Below are positions 34,314 to 46,094 of a stretch of 64,000 bases of DNA, piece by piece. Made by a program: the position numbers and the translations under genes. This DNA is from Parasponia andersonii (Eukaryota > Streptophyta > Magnoliopsida > Rosales > Cannabaceae): NCBI GenBank assembly GCA_002914805.1, contig JXTB01000129.1, forward strand, positions 606,763-670,762, in the 5' to 3' direction. Under the pieces are notes generated by a model. It worked only from the letters and a program-made list of their open reading frames with translations, was not told the DNA's origin and did not search any database. The number at the start of each line of letters is the position of its first letter. Position 1 is the stretch's first letter.

Positions 34314-37300
34314 ATGAGGAGATGCAAAATACAGTACTACCCATCTTTTATATGGCTTATTTTGAGTCTCATTTGGCTTGTGACTATAGTCACTAGTACT
34401 AATGGTGAGTATTTGATTGGAGTTGGGAGCTACGATATGACTGGTCCTGCAGCTGGGGTTAACATGATGGGTTACGCTGATATTGAGCAAACCACTGCTG
34501 GTGTACATTTTAGACTGCGCGCTAGGACTTTCATAGTGGCCGAGAGTTCCCAAGGTTCCAGGTTTGCCTTTGTTAATCTCGACTCGGGAATGGCTTCACA
34601 ACTAGTTACCATTAAAGTGCTCGAGAAACTCCAATCAAGGTATATACAAAAGCTCGTTATAACTGACCGAACTAATTAAGTATGATTAACGATACATAAA
34701 CTGCTTAGCAAATGCAATATTATTTGTCATGAAACAGGTATGGAAGTTTATACACAGAAGAAAATGTGGCAATTAGTGGCATTCATACTCACGCGGGGCC
34801 CGGGGGTTATTTACAGTATGTGGTTTACTCTGTCACATCTTTTGGTTTTGTCCAACAATCATTTGATTCCATCGTCAATGCAATTGAGCAGAGCCTCGTT
34901 CAGGCTCATGAAAATCTCAAACCAGGCTCAGTTTTCATTAATAAAGGTAATAAGTCTAAGCTTTTAGATAGTTCTTTTCTGCTGTTCTACATACCCTTTG
35001 AATATTTCAACTTCATGTATAGGGGACGTAGCAAATGCTGGAATAAACAGGAGCCCAAGTGCGTATCTGCTGAACCCGGAGGAGGAGAGAGCTCAATACC
35101 AAAACAATGTTGATACCTTAATGACAATCTTGAAATTTGTGGACAGCGCAAGTGGCAAGAGCCTTGGAGGCTTCAGCTGGTTTGCTACGCACGGAACCTC
35201 CATGAGCAAAAACAACAGGCTCATCAGCGGAGACAACAAGGGCGCCGCCGCCAGATTCTTCGAGGACTGGTTCGCTTCCACTAGTACTTCTCCCCCGGCC
35301 AACCCTTCTACTTCACCAGGTAAATAAGCTATCTTATAAACTATATAAATACTATTAACACTTTGTAATGGCTCAACCATAATTTTATTTTTGAAGTCAA
35401 CTTTTTGTATGCACAGATGTTATCGTGACAAAACAAAATACTGTTAAACGACAAAACATTCAGTAACATCAAAATATGGACTTGACCAACCTTAAGTTAT
35501 AATCACTTAATTATCATGATTCAAATTTTGAGTCAAAGAAAATTAAGAAAACTCTTACAGGAATTGTAGAAATAATGAAGATTCTCAGTTGTTTGATTTC
35601 GTGTCACATAATAGATATTGGTGAACTAATAAAGAAGGCTCAAACAATCAAAGCCACGGGAGGAAAGCTTTGCGGTAAAACGACAAGCCAAGGATTTAAA
35701 GTGAGGAAGAACGACGGGTCCCTATTCGTGGGAGCCTTTTGCCAATCAAATGTAGGAGATGTGACTCCAAATGTGCTGGGAGCATTTTGTAGTGACACAG
35801 GGAAACCTTGTGATTTCAATCACTCCTCGTGCAATGGCGATAACCAGATTTGTTTGGGCCGTGGACCCGGGTACTTCCCCACCTATCTTAACTTTGATTC
35901 ATGCATGTTTCTTAGAAATGGTATTTGGCTGCCTATATATCCTTTTCTCCTTTGAAAGAAACTTCACTAGCCATATGGTCTATTGATTAAACAGGTATCC
36001 AGATGAAATACTAAGCACGAAGATCATAGGGGAGAGGCAGTTTCAGAAGGCCGTTGACCTATTCATGTCTGCCACAGAACAACTGACTGGGAAGATCAAT
36101 TATCGTCATGTGTATCTGAATTTTACTAATATTGAGGTTGAATTGGATGAGAATAATGTGGTGCAAACGTGTCCTGCAGCTCTTGGACCAGGTTTTGCCG
36201 CCGGAACCACGGATGGACCTGGTTTTCCTGGCTTTCAACAAGGTGATAAACAGGTTAGCTTCTCTATTCTTCCCACATTTTTCTATTCACAACGCTTGTG
36301 CACTCTCTCTTCTAATGGAATTTTTAACTCTTTTTTTTTTTTTTTTCCATGGTTCTAATGTGTCAACTATATGATTGTTTTTTCTGTGCACTTCTCAGAT
36401 AAGTGAGAGGTGGATAAAACTAAGGGATGCACTGAAAAAACCAAGCCAATTTCAGGTGGACTGCCAACAGCCTAAGCCAGTTTTGCTCGACACTGGCGAA
36501 ATGTTCGACCCTTATGCATGGGCGGTAAGACCGATCGTCGTGCACATCAACTCTAAATTTTCTTTACGAGAGTTGAGATGGGTAACAAGATCAAACAAAA
36601 CCCATCTATAATTTGTCAAAAGCCATGTTAAGCGTTAACAAAGCATTCAAAAGGGTTTTTTCTAATTAGTACTCACACTTCCAATGGGATATAAATGCAG
36701 CCTGCAATTCTTCCAATTCAAATACTAAGGCTAGGAAAGCTGATCATACTTTCTGTGCCAGGAGGTTGGTTTCTTTTCACATTAGCACGATTTGCCTAAG
36801 GCAGATGCCAATACTAGATTCTTCTAAGCTATTGAAACTTGCAGAGTTCACCACAATGGCCGGGCGGCGGCTAAGAGAAGCAGTTAAGGAGACACTAATA
36901 AGCTCTGGTAGCGATGAATTTGACAACGAGACACACGTTGTAATAGCTGGTCTATCAAACACTTATTCACAATATGTTGCTACTTTTGAAGAATATATGC
37001 AACAACGATACGAGGTACCCAAGATAACTCAACAGCAAATTAACATGTATCTGCTCTCACCAATATATTTATGCATACGTGGATTTCCATTATTTAATCT
37101 GGCTGAACAAATACATAATGTGATGTGCAGTCTTCTTCAACTCTCTATGGTCCTCATACCTTGTCTGCATATCTCCAAGAGTTTAAGAAATTAGCAAAAG
37201 CAATGGCGACAGGACAAACTGTCCCCAAGGGTCCGCCGCCACCAGATCTTTCCTCTGTACAGCTTCGGCCTGAACTGGGACCTTTTGGAGATTCACCTCC

Positions 37301-37682
37301 TCCAGGACTGAACTTTGGCGACATGAAAGATGACATAAATTTACCAAAAACTGGCTTCTTTAAGAAAGGGGAAAGACCAAGTGCAACATTTTGGAGTGCC
37401 AGCCCGAGCTATGATCTCTTGACAGAAGGTACCTTTGCAGTTGTAGAGATGCTTCAAGGAGAACGGTGGACGCCAGTTTATGATGATGATGATTTCAGCT
37501 TGTACTTCAAGTACCAATTGGATGAAAGTGGCTTATACAGCTTAGCTAAAATAGAATGGGAGATACCAGATGGGGCTACATCTGGGGCGTACAGGCTAAG
37601 GCACTTTGGATCGGCAAGGAAAACAAAGGACTCCCAAATCATATATTTTACTGGGGCATCTAGTGCATTTGCAGTGTCATAG
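34314..37682 (+). CDS. Neutral ceramidase
   Basis: Nine exons: 34314-34639, 34738-34946, 35023-35319, 35615-35870, 35995-36253, 36399-36524, 36701-36764, 36845-37014 and 37131-37682; 752 residues. Neutral ceramidases hydrolyse ceramide to a sphingoid base and a fatty acid. An N-terminal hydrophobic segment (FIWLILSLIWLVTIV) should act as signal peptide or anchor. Landmarks: GVGSYDMTGPAAGVNMMGYA, the zinc-site motif HTHAGPGG (about 125-132), INRSPSAYLLNPEEER, FCQSNVGDVTPNVLGAFC, GRGPGYPDE, IIGERQF, a C-terminal half with ILPIQILRLGKL and EFTTMAGRRLREA, and LYGPHTLSAYLQEF. Length fits plant NCERs. The catalytic hexapeptide is GDVTPN instead of GDVSPN, and the FPGFQ after TDGPG is also unusual, so activity is uncertain. 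An upstream in-frame ATG (34254) would add 20 residues. It faces an ADH-like pseudogene tail to tail. Confidence 0.92.
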
Positions 37683-38804
37683 AGAAGTTTCAGAATTTTA
37701 TTGACCACTTATGTTTGTGGCAGAGAGCTACGAGTGTTGTATTACTCCAGTATTAGTATCACAAATCTGTCACTTAATTGGACATAAAAACAGACTAGCC
37801 AAAGAATAATAATGGCACAAAAGTTGAGATAAAAGCTATCAATAGTACGAGTTGTAATCATTAGTCCATCCGGATCACACATCTGAGGCAATGGCCATCA
37901 TTCAGTAAATCAAAAGCTTTGTTGATGTCTTCAAAACTCACCTCGTGTGTCACAAACTCATCCAGCTGCAATTCGTAACGTTTAAGGAGGACAGGAATAT
38001 CAGATCTAGGTTTGATTCCTCCAAATAAGGATCCCAAAAGGGTTTTGCCACTGTGAAGGATGTCAGTAGAGGGAAGGGTCACCTCTGAACCTGGCTTGTC
38101 CGCACCTAACACAATTGTTTTTCCCCACCCTGAAGTTCAAGAAAACGTAATACATGACATAAGGCAAATCCTCGGAAAGACCTTATTTTCTCAATCATGG
38201 AAAGACCATTTTAGAGAGAGATTCAAGAAAATGTCAAATATCTGTTGTCTGCGTTTTGTTTGAAATAGAGAGGGACCATTCGACAGCAAGCATATGCTTC
38301 TTGCACCACGGATGCAGGTCCAACACACTCAAAGCAATTGTCTGCACCCCGTCCTGTCATCTCAATAACCACCTGCTTGTAAAGAAAATGAGTGGAAATA
38401 TTGATAATAGAACGAACTATACTAGATAGACAAACTGCAGCAACCAGAAGTACCCATAGTTAGCGTTGGTGTTTCAATTGTGGATTGAAGTACAAAACCG
38501 AAGACTCATATCTTTAGCATTTGGTGCAATGGTTAAGAGGAAGACCACGCTCACGGGTTTGGCCCCCCAATTCTCTGGGATTGACAAAGTCTGTGATTCC
38601 AAAATTTTTAACTGTTAAGTGAAAAAGAAAAAAAGAACAACCATCCATACAATAATAATAATAATGATTTGATCTTGAATTTGAAAGCTTTCACATTTAA
38701 CAACTGATAATTTCCTAGGCGTGATCCTACATATAAAACTGCATTGCACAAATAAGTTGATATCCCGCTCGTAGCCTCGTACAAAGACAGGAAATCTGCT
38801 ATAC

Positions 38805-38908
38805 TGAAGACTTTTTTGGAAGAAATTTTTTTTTTTTTTATCACAATCTACACTAATTACAAAATACAAATCTACATTAAATAAAAAATATACACGTGAT
38901 CTCCGACA
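38805..38908 (-). repeat. 3' LTR of the copia fossil
   Basis: Matches 43785-43907. On the element strand it is preceded by a CTTGAGGGGGC-type polypurine tract and borders the TATAC duplication at 38800-38804. Confidence 0.85.
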
Positions 38909-41900
38909 GCCCCCTCAAGTGGATGCAAAAATATTTTGCATTCCAAGCTTGTCTGTCAATTGATTGAACGTTCTTCCTTGTAAGCCTTTTGTGAGAATAT
39001 CTGCTAGTTGGTGATCTGATTATACAAAGGGTGTGCATATGAGACCTGCTTCTAATTTCTTTAATGAAATGCTTGTCGATTTCCACCTGCTTAGTTCTAT
39101 CATGTTGAACAGGGTTGTGGATAATGTTAATAGCTGCTTTGTTATCACAGTATAACATCATAGGAAGGTCAAACTTTATCTATAAATCAATAAGGATAAT
39201 TTTTAGCCACAATAACTCGCATACTCCCTGAGCCATAGCTCGAAACTCTGCCTCTGCACCTGATCTGGCAACTACAACTTGCTTCTTGCTCTTCCATGTA
39301 ACTAGATTTCCACTAACAAATGCGCAGTATCCTGTAGTTGATCTTCTATCACTAAGTGATCCTGCCTAATCAGCATCAGTATAAGCTTCAACTTTAAGGT
39401 TTTCATTTTTCTTGAACAAAATTCCTTTCCCGGAGCTTCCTTTAAGATATCTCAAGATACGATGCACAGCATCAAGATGAGATTTGAGAGGAGCATGCAT
39501 GAATTGACTTACCACACTCACAGAATAGGCGATATTTGGTCTTGTGTGTGAAAAGTATATTAATGTTCCCACGAGTCTTTGATACATTCCTCTATCCACA
39601 GATTCTTCTTCCTTTATTTCTCCCAATCTATGATTAGCTTCAATTGGAGTATCGTTCGGTTTACTCCCAAGCAAATCTGTTTCCTGCAGAAGATCTTGGG
39701 CATATTTCTGCTGGTTCAAAAAAATCCCTTGCTTAGATCTGGTCACTTCTATTCCTAGGAAATATCGGAGTTTTCCTAGATCTTTAATTTCAAATTCTTT
39801 TGCAAGATATTCTTTTAGTTCTGCAATTTCAATGTGATCATCTCCAGTGACGATTATGTTATCAACGTACACAATTAATGTTGTGATCTTCCCACTTCTT
39901 GAGTGTTTGAAGAAAAGAGTATAGTCTCCCTGACTTTGGTAGAAATCCTTTTTTAGCATAGACTTTGTAAATTTTCAGAACCAAGCTCTTGGGGATTCTT
40001 TCAAGCTATAAAGAGATTTTTTCAGCTTACAAACTTTATTTCCCATTGAAGTCTGCTAATACCCTGGTGGAATATCCAATATACTTCTTCTTTCAATTAG
40101 CCATGTAGAAATGCATTTTTAACATCAAACCGATGTAGTGGCCAATCATAGTTGGATGCTATTGACAGTAGCACTCTGATAGTGTTCATTTTTGCAATTG
40201 GTGCAAATATTTCAAGATAATCAATTCTGTAGGTCTGGTGTACCCCTTTGCAACCAACCTAGCTTTGTGCCTCTCCAAGGACCCATCAGCCTTGTATTTA
40301 TTTGTGAAGATCTATCTGCATCCTATAACTTTCTTCCCTTGTGGCAAATCAACCAGTCACCATGTGTGATTTTTCTCTAAAGCCTTCATTTCTTCGGCCA
40401 TAGCGTCTCGCCAAGGGTCTAGTTTGAGTGCCTCATGAATAGATGATGGAATTTCATGTGATTTTATATGAGACAGAAAAACATGATACTTGGGGGAGAG
40501 ATTTTTCAAGGAGACAAAGTTAGACATAGGATAAAGAGTATATGAACGAACCCCTTTTCTAAGTACTATAGGAAGATCAAAATCATTAATAGGAGTATTT
40601 TCAGCTGAGTTTTGAGAAATTAGATTATTACCTTCGTCACTTGATGCGGAGTCCACAATTGGAGGTGCTAACTGAAGTATGGGCTGTTTTCTCCTTGAAT
40701 ATACCTGTAAAAATGGAGTTTTGGATTTTGGACTTAAAATTTGACCTTGATTTTCACACGGATTTTGGAGAACAGTAGTAGGGATAGTGGGAACTAGTGC
40801 TGATTCTTGCTGATTTTCTGGTTGATTGATAGTAGGAACAAATTCTAATTCTGGCTAATTGGAATTTTCCACATTTGAGGCGTGATTTGGGACAAAATTT
40901 GGAGTATCTTCATGTTCAATCTTCCACCACTCTACATTCTCGGCTGCTGATTTTATCTCTCCCTGAAGATTGATTTCGAAAAATGGTTAACTTTCAACAA
41001 ATATAACATCCATACATATGTTTTCTTGGTCGATGGGTGGTAATATTTATACCCTTTTTTTGTGGATGAATACCCTAAGAATACACATTTTATAGCCTTT
41101 GGATCTAATTTTTCCCGTGTAGGACTCTGGTCATAGACATACACACTGCACCCAAAAACTTTAGGAGATAGGGATCTGATATCTTAGAAATTTGGAAAAA
41201 GGGTTTTTAATCTTTGAATAGGTGATTGTGTTTGGAGAACCCTTGATGGCATTCGGTTTATTAGGTATGAGGCAGTGAGAATAGCTTCCCCCAATAGGTT
41301 TTTGGAACTTTCATTTGGAACAAAAAAGCCCTGGCTACTTCCAACAGGTGGTGATTTTTCCTTTTAGCAACTCTGTTAGAGAATTTTCTCTTTTTCGAAA
41401 TATGTGTCTAACTCTTGATTGAAATATTCTTTCCTATTATCAGAACGAACAGTTTGAATCTTAGTCCCAAATTAATTTTGAATGAATTTATGAAATGATA
41501 GAAAAATGGAAGCAACTTCAGATTTAGGTTTCATCAAATAAACCCATGTTAATCGAGTATAGTCATTTATGAAAGTAACAAACCAACGAGAATCAGAAAT
41601 ATTAATAACACGTGATGGTCCTCATACATCAGAATGAATAAGACTAAATGGAAATAAAATTTGGGGTTCTTTTATTGGAAAAGAAATACGATGATATTTT
41701 GCAAGTACACAAGATTCACAATGGAAAAAAAACTAGGATCAACGTATTTAAAAAATTCAGGAAATAACCTTTTCAGAACAAAAAAAGGAGGGTGGCCAAG
41801 TCGATTATGCCATAGTAAAATGATATCTGATGAGTTGGTATAAGAGACAAGTCCATGAGGTCTATTTTTACAGGTAGTATCTAGGTAGTACAACCCATCT

Positions 41901-43627
41901 TTTAGCCTAGCATGCCCAATCATCTTCTCTATACCAAGGTCCTGAAAATAACAACCATCTGATATAAATATAACTGAACAGTTTAGATCTTTAGTAATTT
42001 TCCCAATAAATAACAGATTGTAGGATAATTTTGGAACATGTAAGACAGACTTCAAAGATAATGATGGAGAAATTTTTATATCTCCCTGACCAGCTATGGA
42101 AAAATAAGTTCCATCAGCCACTCGAATTTTTTGTTTCCCAGAATTAGGAAAATAATGGTGAAAAAATTTAGAATGATAGGTCATATGATCTGATGCACCT
42201 GAATCTACAATCCAAGTACTTGGCAAATACGATTTTTCAAACAAAAGACTAGTTTTACCTGTCTGGGCAAGAGAACATGAACCTGGAATTGAGTTTGAAT
42301 CTGCTGACGAGGAGTCTAGCTGTTTCAACAGTTTTTGGAGTCTTTCTATGTCACTCTTGTTGAGAGAATCTCCCATTTTGAGGTCTTCTACTGTCTCAAT
42401 TTGATATGCTTGCCCAATCTTTTAACTCAGTCCAGATTTGTTGGGATTTTCAGCTTTCCCAATGATCTCTTTCAAGTTTTCAGGTCTTCCATGGAGCCTC
42501 CAACATGTGTCCCGAGTATGGCGAGGGCACTGGCAGTGATCACACCATCTCCCATCTTTGTCTTTAGTCTTTCTATTAAATTGCCTTGAGGTGAATAAGG
42601 CTGAGTTATCAACAACAGTATTGTTAGTATTTCCAGCGGTTCCTTTCATTAATTCCTTGTTGCCTTCTTCACTGTGTACGATGGCAAAGGCTTCATCTAA
42701 GTCTGAAAATGATTCTTTTTCAATAACTCGATCATTAGCTCGATCATATTCTGGATTGAGGCCAAGGAGAAACTGATATACACGTTCTTTTTCCAGCATG
42801 TCTTTCAATTTCTTCATATCAGTTGCACACTCCATCTCAATTTTTTGATAAAGATCCAGTTCATTAAAGAGTCCTTTGAGTGTACTATAGTACTCTGTAA
42901 CTCCAGAATCTCCCTGCCTTGTGCTGAGAATCTATCTTTTGATTTGAAAAATTTGGGAATCAAATCATTCCTTTGAATATATCCGATGAACTCCTGCCCA
43001 AATATCCTTTGCAGTAGGAAAGAGAAGATAAGCTTTACTAATCTTGGGTTCCATGGAATGCCACAGCCACGCCATCACCATAGAGTTTTTAACTTCCCAA
43101 GTCTCGTAGGATGGATGGGTCATCTTCCGCTGGTTTTACTGTCTTTCCAAATACATACTTATATTTTCTTTTACTCATGAGGGTAACCTTGGCCGATTGA
43201 GACCACTCTATAAAATTTTTACCATTCAATTTGACAGTAGAAATCTGCAACGTGAGGTTTTCAGAATGAACAATCATATGAGATGATTGGGCTGGAGTTG
43301 ATGAAGATCCGGTAGGTTTGGGTGTCTCAGCCATGGTTCAAAAAGAAAAAAAAAAAAGAAAAAAAGATTCGGTGGGTTTAGGATAGGATGACGAATAGAC
43401 GAGAGAAAGAAATGATTGCTCGGTAGCAGATAAAAAGATACAGAGAAAAAATAATGAAATTTTGGCTGAAACCAATGAACATTCAGCAAGATAATGCTGA
43501 AAAATGGTTGAGACAAGGATTTGGATGACGAGGGCAGCAACGAAGGTTGATGGAAATGCTCTGTTTTTGCTTTGTTTTGATTCCGAAAAACAGAAGAAAA
43601 ACAAAGTTCTTAAACCAATACTGAAGA

Positions 43628-43729
43628 CTGACGAAAAATGCTCTGTTTTGGTTCCAAAAAACTGACGAAAAATGCTCTGTTTTGGTTCCAAAAAACTGAC
43701 GAAAAATGCTCTGTTTTGGTTCCAAAAAA
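43628..43729. repeat. 34-bp tandem repeat, three copies, in the copia leader
   Basis: Units start CTGACGAAAAATGCTCTGTT at 43628, 43662 and 43696 and are almost identical. Looser relatives extend toward 43556. The array lies between the 5' LTR and gag. Confidence 0.9.
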
Positions 43730-43784
43730 CAGAGAAAAAAGAATTCTAAATAGTCCAAAGGAAGCTAATTGAGCTCTAATACCT

Positions 43785-43907
43785 TGAAGACTTTTTTGGA
43801 AAAAAATATTTTTTTTTATCATAATCTAAAACTCATAATCTACACCAATTACAAAATACAAATCTACATTAAATATTAAATAAAAAATATAAACGTGATC
43901 TCCAAGG
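43785..43907 (-). repeat. 5' LTR of the copia fossil
   Basis: Pairs with 38805-38908: both contain TGAAGACTTTTTTGG at one end and CGTGATCTCC near the other. It lies next to the TATAC duplication at 43908-43912. Confidence 0.85.
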
Positions 43908-44936
43908 TATACAACGTATACAAATTTAAATGAAAAGGTACAAAGCTAAGGCAATATTAAATGCTCTATATAATCGACTTACTGATTTCAAATTTGTCAG
44001 GATTCAAGTCAACACCAATAATTCTGGTGGCTCCACACTATCTTGCTCCCTCTGCAACCTAGTAAGCAAACTAATAAATCAGAAATGAAAATGATCACTG
44101 ATGGAAAATAAAACAGAAGGGAAAAAGAAAAATCAAGCTAATCCAACCGATCCCAGTCCAAATATAGCAACTGTGGATCCAGCTTCCACATTTGCTCCTT
44201 TCCAAGCAGCCCCCACCCCTGAAATGAAGAAGAAAAGACAACTGATTAGCAGGTTGTTTTAAGGCTTCTTTTGTTATGAACTGTAAACACCACAAAGTGA
44301 AGTGAAATATCTAACGTTGTGTAATAACAAAAATCAGAAACCTACCAGTTGAAACCTCACGACCAAGAAGACACACCCTGTTTGGAGCGGCCACAGGATC
44401 AACTTTGGTCAAATGGGCAATGTCTACCACAGTATATTCACTAAAACTTGACACAGACAGAAAATGGTATAAAGGGTCTCCATTAAGATCTGTGAATCTG
44501 GTGGTTTCATATCTGGGCATCCAAGGTGAGAGCTTGAAGGGGAGTTTCGAACATAGGTTGCTCTTCTTTGAATTGCAATCAATGCATTCTCCACAGTCTG
44601 GTAGGAAAGTTGGGATAACTGTATGTCCTTCACTTACGTAATTTACACCTTCCCCTACACTCTCCACAACTCTACACAACACACCAAAATTGTTATGCCA
44701 CAAAATGCAAGTTATCTTTAATCACTAATACAGATTTATAAGCACATATTGGTACTCCATAGTATAGAAATTCCTATCAGATTAGTGCTTTTTCGATACA
44801 ATGCCGATGAATAGTAATCGTAACTGCTTACCCTATAGCTTCGTGACCCGAAATTCTTGGAAAAATTCCAGGTGATTCCTTCAGATGCAAATGTCATAAC
44901 AACATGAATAAAAATTGTAACACACTTACTTTATAG

Positions 44937-44938
<2 letters not shown>

Positions 44939-44985
<47 letters not shown>
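44939..44985. repeat. GA microsatellite in an ADH-pseudogene intron
   Basis: About 45 bp of GA units interrupted once by GC, in intron 2 of the pseudogene. Confidence 0.9.
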
Positions 44986-45312
44986 CTAAAAAGAACCTTC
45001 ATTTTCCAGAAAGCGAAGTCGGTGTTACTGGGAGAGGTACAGATAATTCTGATCCGAACTTCACGAGTCATTGGCGGTGCCACAACGATCTCCTCGATCA
45101 AAAGTGGCTCACCAGGTACACGACTAATAGCAGCTACAATTATTGTAAAGACATATAGAACGTGAATTTATCACTTTTAGACTTCAATTTTCAACGACTC
45201 ATACAAATAAAAACTGGAAGAAAATACCTTTTTTGTTTTTCTAATGATGTGAAGACGTACCTCTGCATCGAATAGGCATCCCACGGCTTTGACCAGACAA
45301 TTTTTCTTCCAT

Positions 45313-46094
45313 GGCGTCCTCGCACAATGAGTCTCAGCTTAGCAAATGCTAGTCTCTCTTTCTGGCTCCCTTGTCTAAGATGTCCACGAGATAGTGTGGT
45401 AGAACAGTGGCTGATGGGTAAAGTAATCAGAAATACCAAATCTTGTGACTACTCAGTTATCATTATCTAGGCTTGGAGGGTATTTTGGGTCAACTAGTAA
45501 TCTTCCACTCAGAAAATGGATGGTCTAAAATTAATAACGATCGTCATCAAACGGGTTCCGGCGACCATCAGTTTAGTGTTTCCACCTACAACTGGGCCTA
45601 CTTCTTTTGTCTAAATGCAAACTAGCCGTTGGCACCGACACCCAATCTTTTATGCTTTAAAATTTAGCCTCTCTCTTTTCTTTTGTTTACTGTTTTATTT
45701 TTCTTTTGCTTAGACATATCGTGGTATATGAAACCAAGAGAGAGAAACGATGTCCATACCAGAATCTAAAAATCATCACAAGTAAGACTGCATTAGCTTA
45801 TATAAACTGTTCAACAAGAAAATGACTGAAACAAAATATGAATGTGTAAAATTGGGCTTAGTGACGCAGCTAGTGATTTGCAGTGTCACAGACAAGTTTC
45901 AGAATTTTATTCACAATTTAGCAGAATACACAAGTGTCCAGAACTACAATGTGTAACAAATGGATGGTTTTTCCGGGGAAAATTGTGTTTTTTTACAGAG
46001 AAGTGTCACTTTTTGAACACCAAGACGCATTTATTTGTTATGAATGAGTCTGGGACCAAGTCCACATAAATGCTATCAATGGTAGGAGTTGAAT
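45313..46094. other. DNA between the two ADH-like copies, with a ceramidase tail relic
   Basis: The left part is the former promoter of the pseudogene. At 45868-45915 the sequence matches the end of the ceramidase gene (37657-37707): TTTGCAGTGTCA, AAGTTTCAGAATTTTATT and flanking bases align in order. This marks the duplicated unit as starting inside the last ceramidase exon. Nothing else recognised. Confidence 0.7.
45868..45915 (+). pseudogene. Relic of the ceramidase 3' end
   Basis: About 48 bp similar to the last codons, stop region and first 3' UTR bases of the ceramidase gene at 37657-37707. It is in the same position relative to the intact ADH-like gene as the ceramidase end is to the ADH pseudogene. 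It is too short to encode anything. Confidence 0.7.

Larger units (their letters stand above)
38805..43907 (-). mobile_element. Ty1/copia LTR retrotransposon fossil in intron 6 of the ADH-like pseudogene
   Basis: A 5.1-kb element in minus orientation, flanked by a 5-bp duplication TATAC (38800-38804 and 43908-43912). The LTRs are short: 43785-43907 (5') and 38805-38908 (3'), diverged by several substitutions and indels, so it is old. A degenerate initiator-Met-tRNA primer site (GGTATTAGAGC type) follows the 5' LTR and a purine tract precedes the 3' LTR. Parts in copia order: gag with a CCHC knuckle (about 43334-42422), protease with DSGAS and the GAG-pre-integrase motif (about 42376-41672), integrase (about 41660-40950), reverse transcriptase with YVDN (about 40660-39366) and RNase H (about 39161-38877). 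The coding region is broken many times and looks dead. Confidence 0.93.
37861..45312 (-). pseudogene. ADH-like pseudogene (tandem copy of the intact gene at 46.1-48.8 kb)
   Basis: Every exon of the intact sister can be found in order: 45312-45261, 45133-44997, 44878-44832, 44671-44346, 44218-44136, 44058-43983, 38611-38546, 38372-38277 and 38129-37861. The first four exons keep length and frame, but decay is clear. The catalytic zinc ligand Cys183 (SCG in the sister) is Arg (GRE). The donor after exon 5 is TG instead of GT. Codon 222 in exon 6 is a stop (44038-44040). Exon 7 has one extra base and exon 9 lacks one. Exons 9 and 10 are fused, with loss of the intron and three codons (Thr-Asp-Lys). 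A copia element sits in intron 6. Start, MEEKLSGQSRGMPIRC, and end, CLRCVIRMD, still match. A truncated transcript is possible; a working medium-chain dehydrogenase is not. Confidence 0.92.

Noticed and set aside
38511-38545. tRNA A-box-like TGGTGCAATGGTTAAG in the ADH pseudogene
   Set aside because: The intact sister has the homologous sequence at the same intron position, so it is ordinary intron DNA and not a tRNA or SINE.
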